Positions 16,360-25,571 of a stretch of 64,000 bases of DNA are shown here, piece after piece; position 1 is the stretch's first letter, and each line of letters starts with the position of its first letter. The notes below the pieces were generated by a model, which searched no databases, was not told the DNA's origin, and saw nothing but the letters and a program-made list of their open reading frames with translations. The position numbers and the translations under genes were made by a program. This stretch comes from Streptacidiphilus albus JL83 (GTDB taxonomy: Bacteria; Actinomycetota; Actinomycetes; Streptomycetales; Streptomycetaceae), in contig NZ_JQML01000001.1 in NCBI RefSeq assembly GCF_000744705.1, positions 9,682,017-9,746,016 of the forward strand, written 5' to 3'.

Positions 16360-18761
16360 CCGACCACGCCACCACCTTCGGGGTACGGGTCGCGGGTCTG
16401 CCCGCGACCGTGCTCGACCAGCTCGTGGACCACCGGCTGCGGCAGGCGCTGCTCACCATGGCCGGAACGGCGGCCGAGCTGACGGCGGACGCCGCCGCCC
16501 TGTCCGACCGCTGCCACGGGGTGATCGGCGCCCTGACCGACGCCAGGGCGAAGCCGAAGCTGGTCGCACTGCGGCGGACCGTGCACCAGTGGCGCGATCC
16601 GGCACGGCTGCTCGCCGAGCCGCTGGCCGCCGAGGCGCTCGGCGCCGAACTGGCGGGCGACATCGCCGAGTTCGGCCGGGCGGTGGGCCGGTACCGCGCC
16701 GACCGCGCGCGGTTGCCGACCCTGCTGGCCGAAGCGGACCGGTCCGTCGAAGCCCGGCTGCGCGCGATCGGCGCCGACCCCCGGTTCGACCAGGGCCTGG
16801 CCTTCGCCAGCCCCACCCTGCACGAGGTGCTCCGGCGCAACCCCGGGCGGCAGGAGCTGATCCGGCTGGCCGTCTACGTCGCGCGGGCCGCGGCCAAGAC
16901 CAGTCCGTTCAGCACGTTCACCGCCAGCGGCCTCGGCAGGTTCGTCCCGGACGGGCCGGCGCTGCGCTGGACCGCCACCGCGCAGCCGCGCTCGATCGTC
17001 GAACTCGACCTGTCGGCCCTCGGCCCGCCGGCCGCGAGGCTGGCCGGGGTGCGGGTCCGGGTCAATCCGAGTGCGCATCCGGTGGGCGACACCGTCCGGT
17101 TCCTCGGACCGGCGCCGGCCGAGGAACTGCTCACCCTGCCGCTGACCCCGCCGCTGCGGCACTGCCTGCGCGCCGCCGCCGGTCGGCCCACGCTGGCCGA
17201 GCTGACGGCCGGTTTCCCCGCGCCGCCGGAACGGGCGGCCGGATACCTGCGCTCGCTCGTGGCCGGCGGCCTGCTGCTGGTCCGGCCGGACTTCGACGAG
17301 CACGGCGTCGACCCGCTGGGGCAGTTGGCGGACCGGATACCCGAACTGGACCCGGTCCGGAAGGAACTGCGCCGGTACCGGAGCGCGGACGGGACCGACC
17401 GGGTCGCGCTCGGCCCGGCGCTGGGCGAGCAGCTGTCGGCCCTCGGCATCACCGGCAAGCTGCGCGACGTGGTGACCGAGCAGTCGGTCATCCCCGGGGT
17501 CGTGGTCGAAGCCGGCCGGCCGGCCTGGCGGGAGCTGCTGGAGGAGCTGGCGGTCGGCTGTCGGCTGCTCGCGGTCTTCGACAGCACGCTGCCGTTCAAA
17601 CTGGCGATCGCCGCGTTCCTCCGGGAACGCTTCGGCACCGGGACACCGGTGCCGTTCGACCGGTTCTACACCGAGCTCCTGCGTGACGGCCACGAGGCGG
17701 TGCGACTGCATCCGGCCGCGGTCGCCTTCGACATGACCGGCCCCGGCGAGACCCTGGCGGCCAGCCCGGTCCCGGAAGTGCGCCGACTGGTGGGCCTGAT
17801 CGCCGACGTCCGGCGGGCACTGCCCGACCGGCAGCGGATCGAGCAGGTGCTCGACGGCCTGCCGGCCTGGGTGCGACCGGTCGGTTCGGTCGCCGTGTAC
17901 GCCCAGTACGACGGTGGCAATCTGATCGTCAACGCGGTGAACTCCGGATTCGGCCGGACCCGGTCCCAGGTGCGCCGGCTGCTGAGCCACCTCTCGGACG
18001 ACCCGCTCCCGGTCGACGTGGTCCGCCCCGGCGCGCCGACGTACGCCGAGTTCACCCAGACCCTTGCCACCTCGCTCAACCAGCGCGAGCTCGCCCTGCC
18101 GGACCGGCTCGACTACCCGCCGGCGGCCCGACTGACGGTCGGCCTGGGCGACGACGGGCTACCGGTCCTCCTCGACGGCGGATCGGTGGTCCGTCCGGTC
18201 CACGGGGGACTCTCCTACGAGCGGCAGTTCCCGCCGGTGATGGCGCTGTTGATCGAGGCCTTCGGCGACAATCCCATCCTGTTGCGGCCCGACCAGCCGC
18301 TGCAGCACGACCCGGGCGCCGGCCGGGGGGAGGGCCGGGTGCTGCACGCGCCGCGGCTGAGCATCGGGCACGTGGCGCTGCGGCGGGCCACCTGGGTGGC
18401 CCAGCCGGGGACGCTGCCGCGCCGTGCAGCGGGTCAGTCCGACGCGGACTTCCTGCTCACCGTGACCATCTGGCTGGCCGAGCACGGCATCCCGCCCCGG
18501 TTCTTCGTGTCCGTGCTGCGGATGCGCGCCATCTCGGTGGGTTCGGCCGCGGGCGACCGCACCCGGAAGCCGATGTACGTCGACATCGGATCACCGCCAC
18601 TGGTCCTCGCCTTCGAGCGGCTGGCCAGGGACCCGGACAGCGCGGCGGTGATCTACGAGGTCGCGCCGGAACCGGAGGCCGCGATCGTCGACCACCGGGG
18701 CGCGCCCAGAGTGACCGAGTACGTCATCGAACTCAACTGCCGAGGAGGCGAGGAGAAGTGA
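16356..18761 (+). CDS. LanB-type dehydratase 2, glutamylation subunit
   Basis: 801 aa, a divergent paralogue of the dehydratase at 9443. Shared blocks: ARAAAKTSPFSTFTASGLG (about 176-194), LPFKLAIAAFLRERFG around 412, LIVNAVNSGFGRTRSQV around 525 and RLSIGHVALRRATW near 667. It also lacks a fused SpaB_C domain. The start overlaps YcaO 2 by 4 bases and the stop overlaps the next gene by 4 bases (GTGA). A second full glutamylation enzyme is unusual for thiopeptides, where one TbtB-like protein normally suffices. It may act on a different Ser/Thr, use a different tRNA or be only partly functional. Confidence 0.9.
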   Translation: MTDHATTFGVRVAGLPATVLDQLVDHRLRQALLTMAGTAAELTADAAALSDRCHGVIGALTDARAKPKLVALRRTVHQWRDPARLLAEPLAAEALGAELAGDIAEFGRAVGRYRADRARLPTLLAEADRSVEARLRAIGADPRFDQGLAFASPTLHEVLRRNPGRQELIRLAVYVARAAAKTSPFSTFTASGLGRFVPDGPALRWTATAQPRSIVELDLSALGPPAARLAGVRVRVNPSAHPVGDTVRFLGPAPAEELLTLPLTPPLRHCLRAAAGRPTLAELTAGFPAPPERAAGYLRSLVAGGLLLVRPDFDEHGVDPLGQLADRIPELDPVRKELRRYRSADGTDRVALGPALGEQLSALGITGKLRDVVTEQSVIPGVVVEAGRPAWRELLEELAVGCRLLAVFDSTLPFKLAIAAFLRERFGTGTPVPFDRFYTELLRDGHEAVRLHPAAVAFDMTGPGETLAASPVPEVRRLVGLIADVRRALPDRQRIEQVLDGLPAWVRPVGSVAVYAQYDGGNLIVNAVNSGFGRTRSQVRRLLSHLSDDPLPVDVVRPGAPTYAEFTQTLATSLNQRELALPDRLDYPPAARLTVGLGDDGLPVLLDGGSVVRPVHGGLSYERQFPPVMALLIEAFGDNPILLRPDQPLQHDPGAGRGEGRVLHAPRLSIGHVALRRATWVAQPGTLPRRAAGQSDADFLLTVTIWLAEHGIPPRFFVSVLRMRAISVGSAAGDRTRKPMYVDIGSPPLVLAFERLARDPDSAAVIYEVAPEPEAAIVDHRGAPRVTEYVIELNCRGGEEK

Positions 18762-19864
18762 CCGAACACCTGTGGCGCAGCGTGAACGTCCACCACCACG
18801 ACAGCGACCGGACCGACCTGCTGCTGGACGCGGTGCGCCCGTTCATCACGGCAGTGGCCCCTGCGGTGTCCAGGGTGTACTTCCAGCCGCACTGGCGGCG
18901 CGGGCCGCACGTCCGGATCCCGATCCAGGCGAGTGCCGAGACCTTCGACACCGTCGTCGCACCGGCCGTCGCCGAGGTGCTGGAGGGGTACCTGCGGGCG
19001 CACCCGTCCAGCGTGGTCCTGGACGAGCAGGCAGCGCTCGCCCAGCACGTCCGGCTCGCCGAGCAGGAGCGCGAGCGCGGGCCGCTGACGCCCTGGGCGG
19101 CCAACAACACCGTCGGGACCGAGCCCTACGACCGGCGCCAGGACGTCCTCGGCGGGCCGGCCGCGGCCGACCTGCTCGCCGACTACTACGTCGACACCAA
19201 CGACACGGTGTTCGACATCCTCGACTGGGTCCGGGGCGGCGGTTCGAAGATGGCGCTCGCCGTCGACATGTTCATCGGGGTGGCGAACCGGTTCCTCCCA
19301 CCGGTGACCTACGGCTACCTGTCCTACCGCGGACACGCCGACTCCTTCCTGGCGAAGATGCCCGACGGCCTGCGCGAGCGCTTCGACCGGGTCTACGAGG
19401 CCAGTGCGGAGCGCTTCCGGCAGCGGGTCGTCGAGATCACCGGGGCGGCCGACTACCACGACGTCCTGCTGTTCAGCGCCCTGCCCGACATCCTGCTCCG
19501 CTACCGCAACCAGGCCAACGAGCTGATCGTGACCGGTGAGCTGGCGCTCGACGCCGACGCCAACGGCGACCCGGAGGAGTGGGGCTCGACCTGGAGCGCC
19601 TGGTCGGAGCGCAGCCCGTTCCACCGGGCACTGGGGGGCCACCGGGGAGCGGCCGACCAGCTCGGCGGCTGGAACACCTTCCAGCAGTACCGGGTGGTAC
19701 TGAACTGGCTCTACCTCAACATGTACCGGCTGGGCATCGGCGAGCTGGAGCGCAACCTGATCTGCCACGTGGTCTCCCGGGCCGTCGAGGACGTCCACGG
19801 GGTGACCGCGATGGAGCGGATCCAGGACCTGATCGGATTCGTCGACAGCGGCGGTCGCCTGTAA
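18758..19864 (+). CDS. SpaB_C-domain protein 2 (candidate pyridine synthase)
   Basis: 368 aa, thiopeptide-type biosynthesis domain: WRSVNVHHHDSDRTDLLLDAVRPF at the N-terminus, then VYFQPHWRRGPHVRIPI near 43-59, and YLNMYRLGIGELERNLICH near the C-terminus. It is longer than SpaB_C protein 1 and has an insert around residues 85-150, and its size is close to known [4+2] pyridine synthases (TbtD/PbtD), so I favour that role. The alternative is elimination partner of dehydratase 2, with which it is translationally coupled. The stop is 27 bases before the ABC ATPase gene. Confidence 0.8.
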   Translation: MTEHLWRSVNVHHHDSDRTDLLLDAVRPFITAVAPAVSRVYFQPHWRRGPHVRIPIQASAETFDTVVAPAVAEVLEGYLRAHPSSVVLDEQAALAQHVRLAEQERERGPLTPWAANNTVGTEPYDRRQDVLGGPAAADLLADYYVDTNDTVFDILDWVRGGGSKMALAVDMFIGVANRFLPPVTYGYLSYRGHADSFLAKMPDGLRERFDRVYEASAERFRQRVVEITGAADYHDVLLFSALPDILLRYRNQANELIVTGELALDADANGDPEEWGSTWSAWSERSPFHRALGGHRGAADQLGGWNTFQQYRVVLNWLYLNMYRLGIGELERNLICHVVSRAVEDVHGVTAMERIQDLIGFVDSGGRL

Positions 19865-19891
19865 CCGGCTCAACGGAGGAAGGAACAACGC

Positions 19892-20875
19892 ATGAGTCAC
19901 GCCGTCACCGTCAGCGGACTTGTCAAGCGCTACCACCCGCACGCCCCGGCAGCCGTGGACGACCTGAGCTTCACCGTCGACCGGGGCGAGGTCTTCGGCC
20001 TGCTCGGCCCGAACGGGGCGGGGAAGTCCACCACGGTCGGCGTGCTGACCACCCGGATCCTGCCGACCTCGGGCCGGTGCCTGGTCCTCGGCACCGACGT
20101 GGTGGCCCAACCGGCCAGGGCCAAAAGGCTGCTGGCGGTCGTGCCGCAGCGGCAGAACCTGGACCGCTCCCTCGACGTGCGGCAGAACCTGCTCTTCCAC
20201 GCGCGCTACCACGGCATCGGCCGGGAGGAGCGACTCGGCCGCGCCGACGAGCTGCTCGGCCTGATGGGGCTCAGCGACCAGGCCGGCCAGCGCGTCGAGC
20301 GGCTCTCCGGCGGCCAGGCGCAGCGGGTCGTCATCGCCCGGGCGCTGATGCACGCACCCGAGGTGCTGTTCCTGGACGAGCCCTCGACCGGTCTGGACCC
20401 CCAGTCGCGGCTGTTCCTGCACGAGCGGATCCGCGAACTGCGCGACCGCGGCGTCACCGTCGTGCTCACCACCCACGACATGGACGAGGCCGAGAGCCTG
20501 TCCGACCGCATCGGCATCGTCGACCACGGCAGGCTCCTGGCGCTGGACACACCGGCCGCGCTGACCGGGGCACTCCCCGGAGGCACCGTCATCACCGCAC
20601 GGGTGAGCGGTGAGCAGGTGCCGGCCGACACGATCGTCGCCGCGCTGACCGAGCTGCCCGGAGCGGGCGCCGCCGAGCACGAGGCCTCGCCGCGCGAAGC
20701 CGGGACCGGCTTCGGCCACTGCTTCCGGGTGCGCACCGAGAAGGATCCGTCGGTGCTGCTGCCGGAGGTGCTGCGGATCATCGTGGACCAGGGGGCCGAG
20801 CTGGTCGACCTGTCGATCGCCCGGCCCAGTCTCCAGGACGTGTTCATCAGCCTGACCGGAAGGGAACTGCGGTGA
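19892..20875 (+). CDS. ABC transporter ATP-binding protein (thiopeptide export/immunity)
   Basis: 327 aa ATPase of the DrrA-like drug-export type. Walker A GPNGAGKST (about 39-47), Q-loop VVPQRQN, signature LSGGQAQRVVIARAL, Walker B VLFLDEPSTGLD and switch His in LTTHDMDEAESL are all intact; a C-terminal DrrA-like extension follows. GGAGGAAGG ribosome site 7 bases before ATG 19892. It overlaps the permease gene by 4 bases (20872-20875). As the last genes of the maturation operon, the pair most likely exports the mature peptide and protects the producer. Confidence 0.9.
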   Translation: MSHAVTVSGLVKRYHPHAPAAVDDLSFTVDRGEVFGLLGPNGAGKSTTVGVLTTRILPTSGRCLVLGTDVVAQPARAKRLLAVVPQRQNLDRSLDVRQNLLFHARYHGIGREERLGRADELLGLMGLSDQAGQRVERLSGGQAQRVVIARALMHAPEVLFLDEPSTGLDPQSRLFLHERIRELRDRGVTVVLTTHDMDEAESLSDRIGIVDHGRLLALDTPAALTGALPGGTVITARVSGEQVPADTIVAALTELPGAGAAEHEASPREAGTGFGHCFRVRTEKDPSVLLPEVLRIIVDQGAELVDLSIARPSLQDVFISLTGRELR

Positions 20876-21726
20876 CCACCCTGACCGAATCGGCCGGCCC
20901 GGCTTCGAGCCCCGACACCGGCACCGCCGACCCGACGGCGCAGCACCACGTCGGTCCGGTGGCGCGGACCTTCCTGGCGGTGCTGTGGCGCGACGTGTAC
21001 ACCACCACCCGGCGGCCGACCGCGTTCCTGGTGCAGGTGATCGTCCAACCGCTGCTGCTGTTCTTCGTCTTCGGCAAGGTGCTCGGCACGGCCGGCTACA
21101 CCAGGAGCGACTTCGGCGCGACGCTGCTGCCGGGCGTGATGGCGCTGAACGCGCTGCTGGTCTCGCTGCAGAACACCGCGATGCCGCTGATCATGGACTT
21201 CTCCTGGTCCGGCGAGATCGAGGACAGGCTGCTCGCACCGCTGCCCGGGTCCCTGGTCGCGGTGGCCAAGATGGTGTTCGGCACCCTGTGCGGCCTGTTC
21301 GCCGGGCTGGTCATGGCACCGATCGGGTTCCTGGTGCTCGGCACCTCCGGCTGGCCGCTGTCGGCCTGGCCGGGCGCGGTGCTGATCCTGCTGCTCGGCT
21401 CGGCGACCGGCGCCGGTATCGGCCTGATGCTGGGCACGGTCGTGTCCCCGGAGCGCATCGGCGTCACCTTCTCGCTGGTCCTCGCCCCGTTGACGTTCAC
21501 CGGATCCGTCCAGTACCCGTGGTCGTCCCTCAGCCACTTCAGATGGTTCCAGGCGGTCTCCGCGATCAACCCGCTGACCTATGTCAGCGAGGGGCTGCGG
21601 GCGGTGGCCCTGCCCGGGCTCGCGTCGTCGATCCCGCTGTGGACGGACACGCTGGTGCTGCTGTTCGCCATGACCGTCACCGGCGCGATCGGCATCAGGG
21701 GGTTCATGTCGCGCGCGCTCGGTTGA
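20872..21726 (+). CDS. ABC-2 type permease (thiopeptide export/immunity)
   Basis: 284 aa with about six membrane segments after a 35-residue cytosolic N-terminus (FLVQVIVQPLLLFFVFG, GVMALNALLVSL, LVAVAKMVFGTLCGLF and so on), the standard ABC-2 (DrrB-like) layout with the C-terminal NPLTYVSEGLRAV motif. Start is a GTG overlapping the ATPase stop (GTGA). No gene follows in the same operon for 167 bases, so this probably ends the cluster core. Confidence 0.9.
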   Translation: MTTLTESAGPASSPDTGTADPTAQHHVGPVARTFLAVLWRDVYTTTRRPTAFLVQVIVQPLLLFFVFGKVLGTAGYTRSDFGATLLPGVMALNALLVSLQNTAMPLIMDFSWSGEIEDRLLAPLPGSLVAVAKMVFGTLCGLFAGLVMAPIGFLVLGTSGWPLSAWPGAVLILLLGSATGAGIGLMLGTVVSPERIGVTFSLVLAPLTFTGSVQYPWSSLSHFRWFQAVSAINPLTYVSEGLRAVALPGLASSIPLWTDTLVLLFAMTVTGAIGIRGFMSRALG

Positions 21727-21893
21727 GCGGCTCTTGAAGCATCGTCAGCAGATGATTGGGTAACCGTGGGTGAGGAAAGCTTGCTGGATGTGCGGAGAGG
21801 CACCTCGCCAGAAGTGAACCGGCGCTCCCGCAGGGCGCGCCGCACCACCTGTCGGCTCGTGCGAACGGGCCTCGACACAATCGGGGACAACGG

Positions 21894-22067
21894 ATGAACA
21901 GGAACCTCAGGACCGCCGCGCCGATGGTCTTCGCGGCACTCGTCGTCGGCGGCTTCATGATCAGCTCTTCGATCGGCGTCGGCGTCTGCGTGGTGGGCGG
22001 CATCCTGCTCGGAGCGCTGTACGCGACCACCAACGGCGGCGGCAGGGACCGGGACCGGGACCGGTGA
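21894..22067 (+). CDS. Small hydrophobic membrane protein, 57 aa
   Basis: Too short for routine gene calling but well supported: ATG 21894 with GGGGAC six bases upstream, strong third-position GC bias, and a clear protein profile of a basic N-terminus (MNRNLRTAAP), two closely spaced hydrophobic segments (VFAALVVGGFMI and VGVCVVGGILLGALYATT) and a charged tail (GGGRDRDRDR). Function unknown; it could be an accessory or immunity peptide for the exporter or simply a general actinomycete membrane microprotein. The 167 bases before it hold no other gene I can support. Confidence 0.6.
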   Translation: MNRNLRTAAPMVFAALVVGGFMISSSIGVGVCVVGGILLGALYATTNGGGRDRDRDR

Positions 22068-22141
22068 CCGGCCGACCGCGATGACCGGCCCCGCCCGGTA
22101 GCGGACCACCCGGCGCCGGGCCCGGGGAGTCCGGCGACCCC

Positions 22142-22744
22142 CTACAGCCAGCCGCGGGCCTCCGCGGTCCTGGCCGCCTCGACCCGGTTCCGGGCCCCCA
22201 GCTTGGCCATGGCGCTGGACAGGTAGTTGCGCACGGTGCCCTCGGCCAGGAAGAGCCGCACCGCGATCTCGGCATTGGTCGCCCCGTCCGCGACCGCGCG
22301 CAGCAGTTCGCGCTCCCGGTCGGTCAGCGGATCGGCCGCGTCCCACGCGGCCACCGCCAGCTCCGGCGCGACCACCCGCTCGCCCGCGTGCACCCGGCGC
22401 AGGGCGGCCGCCAGCTCGCCGATCGGCGAGTCCTTCAGCACGTAGCCGGCCACCCCGGCGTCGACCGCGCGCCGCAGGTAGCCGCTGCGCGCGAACGTGG
22501 TCACGATCAGCACCCGGGTGGGGTCGCCCGCCCGGTGCAGCTCCGCGGCCAGGTCGAGTCCGGTGCGGCCCGGCATCTCGATGTCGGTCACCAGCACGTC
22601 CGGCCGGTGCTCCAGCACCGCGGCCAGGGCCTTGTCGCCATTGGTCGCGGTCGCCACCACCGTGATGTCCGGCTGCAGGTCCAGCAGGGAGGCGAACGCG
22701 CCCAGCACCATGCCCTGGTCCTCGGCCAGCACCACCCGGATCAC
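22142..22744 (-). CDS. NarL/LuxR-family response regulator
   Basis: 200 aa. Receiver domain with AEDQ acidic pair, phospho-acceptor Asp in VLVTDIEMPGRTG (about residue 52), conserved Thr and Lys (VTTF, YVLKDSP), followed by a LuxR HTH (LTDRERELLRAVADGATNAEIA...VRNYLSSAMAKL). GTG 22744 overlaps the kinase stop as GTGA, so the two are coupled. Forms a DesR-like pair with the kinase upstream and probably controls the ABC genes at the head of the same operon. Confidence 0.92.
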   Translation of the reverse strand: MIRVVLAEDQGMVLGAFASLLDLQPDITVVATATNGDKALAAVLEHRPDVLVTDIEMPGRTGLDLAAELHRAGDPTRVLIVTTFARSGYLRRAVDAGVAGYVLKDSPIGELAAALRRVHAGERVVAPELAVAAWDAADPLTDRERELLRAVADGATNAEIAVRLFLAEGTVRNYLSSAMAKLGARNRVEAARTAEARGWL

Positions 22745-23856
22745 CCGGCCACCTCGACCGGCACCGTGATGGTCAGCGTCGTGCCGGGCGAGCCGGTGCG
22801 CTGCACCGCGCCGCCGAGCCCGGTGATCCGCTCCCGGAGCCCGGTCAGCCCGGTGCCCTCCGGGGCGCTGCCGCCGATCCCGTCGTCCGCGATCACCAGC
22901 CGCACCCGCCCCTCGTCCGCGTCCAGTCCGATGTGACAGGTGGAGGCGTTCGCGTGCCGGGCCACATTGGTGACCGCCTCGCGCAACGCCAGCCCCAACT
23001 CGTGCTCGGTCGCCGCGAGCAGGATCAGCCCGCCGTCGTAGTCCACCCGCAACGCTACCCCGGTCCCGGCCAGCGCACGCCGCGCCGCCTCCAGCTCCGC
23101 GCGGATATTGGTCTGCCGCCAGCCGGTGACCGTGCTGCGCACCGCGCTCAGCGCCTCCCGCGCGTTCCGCTCGATCTCCTCGGCCTCGGCGCAGGCCCGC
23201 TGCGGGTCGGCCAGCACCAGCTCCCTGGTCAGCTGGGCGCGCATCACCACCGCCGTCAGCGAATGCCCGAGCAGGTCGTGCAGGTCGCGCGCGATCCGCT
23301 CGCGTTCCGCGATGGTCGCCATCAGCCCGACCTGCGAGCTGCGCAGCCGCTGGTTCTCCAGCTCCCGCCGCCGGTCGTGCTGCCTGATTTCGAGCAGACC
23401 GACCACCCAGATCAGCACCAGCGCCGACCCGAAGCCCAGCAGCCGGTAGGGGATCGGCACCCGCGACACCAGCGCCGTGGCGAGGTCCAGCACGGTCAGG
23501 CCGGCGAACCACCGCCGTGCGACGTGCCACGGCAGGGCCTTGCCGGCCGCGGCCGCCGCGTAGACGAACAGCACGCTTGCGTCGGCGTTGAACGGCGTGG
23601 CGAGCGCGCCGATCACGACCATCGGCACGATCGAGGACCACACCAGCCGCGCGGAACGGCCCCGCAGCAGCGCCACGGCGTAGAGCACGACCGTGGACGC
23701 GCAGACCACGGTCGCCAGCGGCCACTCCCACCATGCGGGATCCGGGGAGAAGTACGGCTGCGCCAGGACGAACAGCAGGTAGCCGAGGTAGAGCCAGTCC
23801 CAGGTCCGCAGCCGCTCGGCCACGGACCCGGAACCAGCGGCGTCGACGGTGCTCAT
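22741..23856 (-). CDS. DesK/NarX-type sensor histidine kinase
   Basis: 371 aa. Five or so membrane segments in residues 20-165, then a HisKA_3 phospho-acceptor helix ERERIARDLHDLLGHSL (His in DLHD, about 204), and a HATPase domain with DDGIGG and GTGLTGLRERI. Start overlaps the permease stop (ATGA-type). Membrane-embedded sensing without a periplasmic domain is typical of kinases that detect cell-envelope or antibiotic stress and sit with an ABC exporter. Confidence 0.92.
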   Translation of the reverse strand: MSTVDAAGSGSVAERLRTWDWLYLGYLLFVLAQPYFSPDPAWWEWPLATVVCASTVVLYAVALLRGRSARLVWSSIVPMVVIGALATPFNADASVLFVYAAAAAGKALPWHVARRWFAGLTVLDLATALVSRVPIPYRLLGFGSALVLIWVVGLLEIRQHDRRRELENQRLRSSQVGLMATIAERERIARDLHDLLGHSLTAVVMRAQLTRELVLADPQRACAEAEEIERNAREALSAVRSTVTGWRQTNIRAELEAARRALAGTGVALRVDYDGGLILLAATEHELGLALREAVTNVARHANASTCHIGLDADEGRVRLVIADDGIGGSAPEGTGLTGLRERITGLGGAVQRTGSPGTTLTITVPVEVAG

Positions 23857-24599
23857 ATCCGGGCGTGACGGTAGGACAGGGCGGCCACAGCGCCGGCCAC
23901 GGCCGTGGTGACCACCAGGGCCAGGACGTGGATCATGGCGCTGCCGTCACCCAGTTGAGCGAGCCCCAGCTGCGCCAGGTGGTAGGTGGGGAGGAACTTC
24001 GCGATCTCCCGCACGACCGAGGGCAGGAACCGGATCGGGATCCACAGCCCGGACATCACGGCCAGCGGAAACAGCACCGCGTTGAGCAGCGCGATCGCCG
24101 CACCCGTGCGGAACTGGAAGCCGACCGCCACGCTCAGCAGCGTGAACGGGATGCTGCCCAGCAGCAGCACCACCGCCAACCGGAGCAGCGCCCAGGGGGA
24201 GGCGTGGAGCGTGCCGAAGGCCTCGGCCCCGATCCCCATCAGCACCAGTACGCCCACCCCGTAGAGGAGCGCGGCCGTGGCCTTGGCGGCGAGGCTGATC
24301 CCGATCGGCACCGCGGACACCCGCTTCATCCGCAGCCAGCCCAGGTCCCGGTCCTGCGCGACCCCGATCCCCGGCTGCAACGAGGCCACCGTGATCACCC
24401 CGTAGGTGCCGAACGTGGCCACCATCGCCGTGCCGGCCGAGAGGCCCTGCGTGGCGTCGTGCCCGTACAGCAGGTTGAACAGCACGAAGAACCCGACCGG
24501 CATGAGGACGCCGAAGAACAGCGAGGTCGGCTCCCGCACGATCGCCCGCAGTTCGTCCCGCAGCTCGACCCCGAAGACCCGTCCCATCATCGTGTTCAT
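23853..24599 (-). CDS. ABC-2 type transporter permease
   Basis: 248 aa, six hydrophobic segments beginning SLFFGVLMPVGFFVLFNLLYG and ending IHVLALVVTTAVAGAVAAL. Partner of the ATPase gene it overlaps by 4 bases and co-transcribed with the two-component genes. Probably drug or lipid export. No link to either biosynthetic cluster is proved, though the gene lies between them. Confidence 0.88.
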   Translation of the reverse strand: MNTMMGRVFGVELRDELRAIVREPTSLFFGVLMPVGFFVLFNLLYGHDATQGLSAGTAMVATFGTYGVITVASLQPGIGVAQDRDLGWLRMKRVSAVPIGISLAAKATAALLYGVGVLVLMGIGAEAFGTLHASPWALLRLAVVLLLGSIPFTLLSVAVGFQFRTGAAIALLNAVLFPLAVMSGLWIPIRFLPSVVREIAKFLPTYHLAQLGLAQLGDGSAMIHVLALVVTTAVAGAVAALSYRHARI

Positions 24600-25501
24600 G
24601 CCGCCGCCTCCGCACCGTTGGTCAGCGAAACCACGGCCTCCTCCAAGCCCGCGTCCTGCACCCGCAACTCCGAGAGATCCGGATCCCGGTCGAGCAGCAC
24701 CCGCAGCAGGTCCTCCGGGGAGCGCGTCTGGATCTTCACCAGGTCGTGCTCCCGCCCGACCGACAACACACCCGGCATCCGCCCCAGTTCCTCCAGGTCA
24801 AGGCTGCTCCTGACGGTCACCGTGCGGTTCGGCACTCGGGACACTAGCTCCTCCGGCGTCGCGTCCGCCAGTATCCGGCCGTGGTCGAGCACCACCACGC
24901 GGTCCGCGACCGCGGCCGACTCCTCGATCAGGTGGGTGGTCATCAGCACCGCGGCTCCCTGGGCCCGGCGCCGCGCCAGGATCTGCCAGAAGTGCCGCCG
25001 GGCCGAGGTGTCCAGTCCGACCGTCGGCTCGTCCAGCACCAGCAGCATCGGCTCGGTGACCAGCGCCATCGCCAGCTGGACCCGCTGCCGCTGGCCGCCG
25101 GAGAGCTTCGACACCCGCCTGCGCGCCAGATCGGTCAGCCCGAGCTCCGCCAGCACCGGACCGGCCGCGGGCGCCCGCAGCCCGCCGCGGACGGCCGCAC
25201 CGGTCACCAGCTCGTTCACGGTCAGGGTGTTCGGAAAGCCGAGCGTCTGCTGCGCCACGCCCAACCGCCGACGGGTCGCCGCGCGGCGCGGATCACCGCC
25301 CAGGATCCGTACCGTCCCGTGCTGCGGCGCCAGCAGCCCGACCGCGAGCATCACCAGCGTCGACTTCCCGGCCCCGTTGGGCCCGAGCAGGGCGACGCAC
25401 TCTCCCGGGTCGACCCGCAGGTCCACGCCGTCCAGCGCGAGCGTCTCGCCGTACCGGTACCGCAGCCCCTCGGCTGCGAGCACTGCCTGATCCGTTTCCA
25501 T
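24596..25501 (-). CDS. ABC transporter ATP-binding protein
   Basis: 301 aa. Walker A GPNGAGKST, signature LSGGQRQRVQLAMAL, Walker B LLVLDEPTVGLD, switch His in MTTHLIEES. ATG 25501 is chosen because GGGAG lies about 10 bases upstream; the open frame extends farther but without protein-like sequence. First gene of the operon ATPase-permease-kinase-regulator; its promoter must lie in the 70 bases between it and the convergent end of the ATP-grasp gene's operon or overlap that gene. Confidence 0.9.
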   Translation of the reverse strand: METDQAVLAAEGLRYRYGETLALDGVDLRVDPGECVALLGPNGAGKSTLVMLAVGLLAPQHGTVRILGGDPRRAATRRRLGVAQQTLGFPNTLTVNELVTGAAVRGGLRAPAAGPVLAELGLTDLARRRVSKLSGGQRQRVQLAMALVTEPMLLVLDEPTVGLDTSARRHFWQILARRRAQGAAVLMTTHLIEESAAVADRVVVLDHGRILADATPEELVSRVPNRTVTVRSSLDLEELGRMPGVLSVGREHDLVKIQTRSPEDLLRVLLDRDPDLSELRVQDAGLEEAVVSLTNGAEAAA

Positions 25502-25571
25502 GGTCGCCAAGCTCCCATCCGCCGGCCACGGTCGGTAGTGATGCCCAGTCAGCGGCGGTCGGTGACAAATG

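Noticed and set aside
9443..19864. Lanthipeptide cluster because of LanB proteins
   Set aside because: No LanC cyclase; split LanB, SpaB_C, YcaO, SagB and the precursor all point to a thiopeptide.
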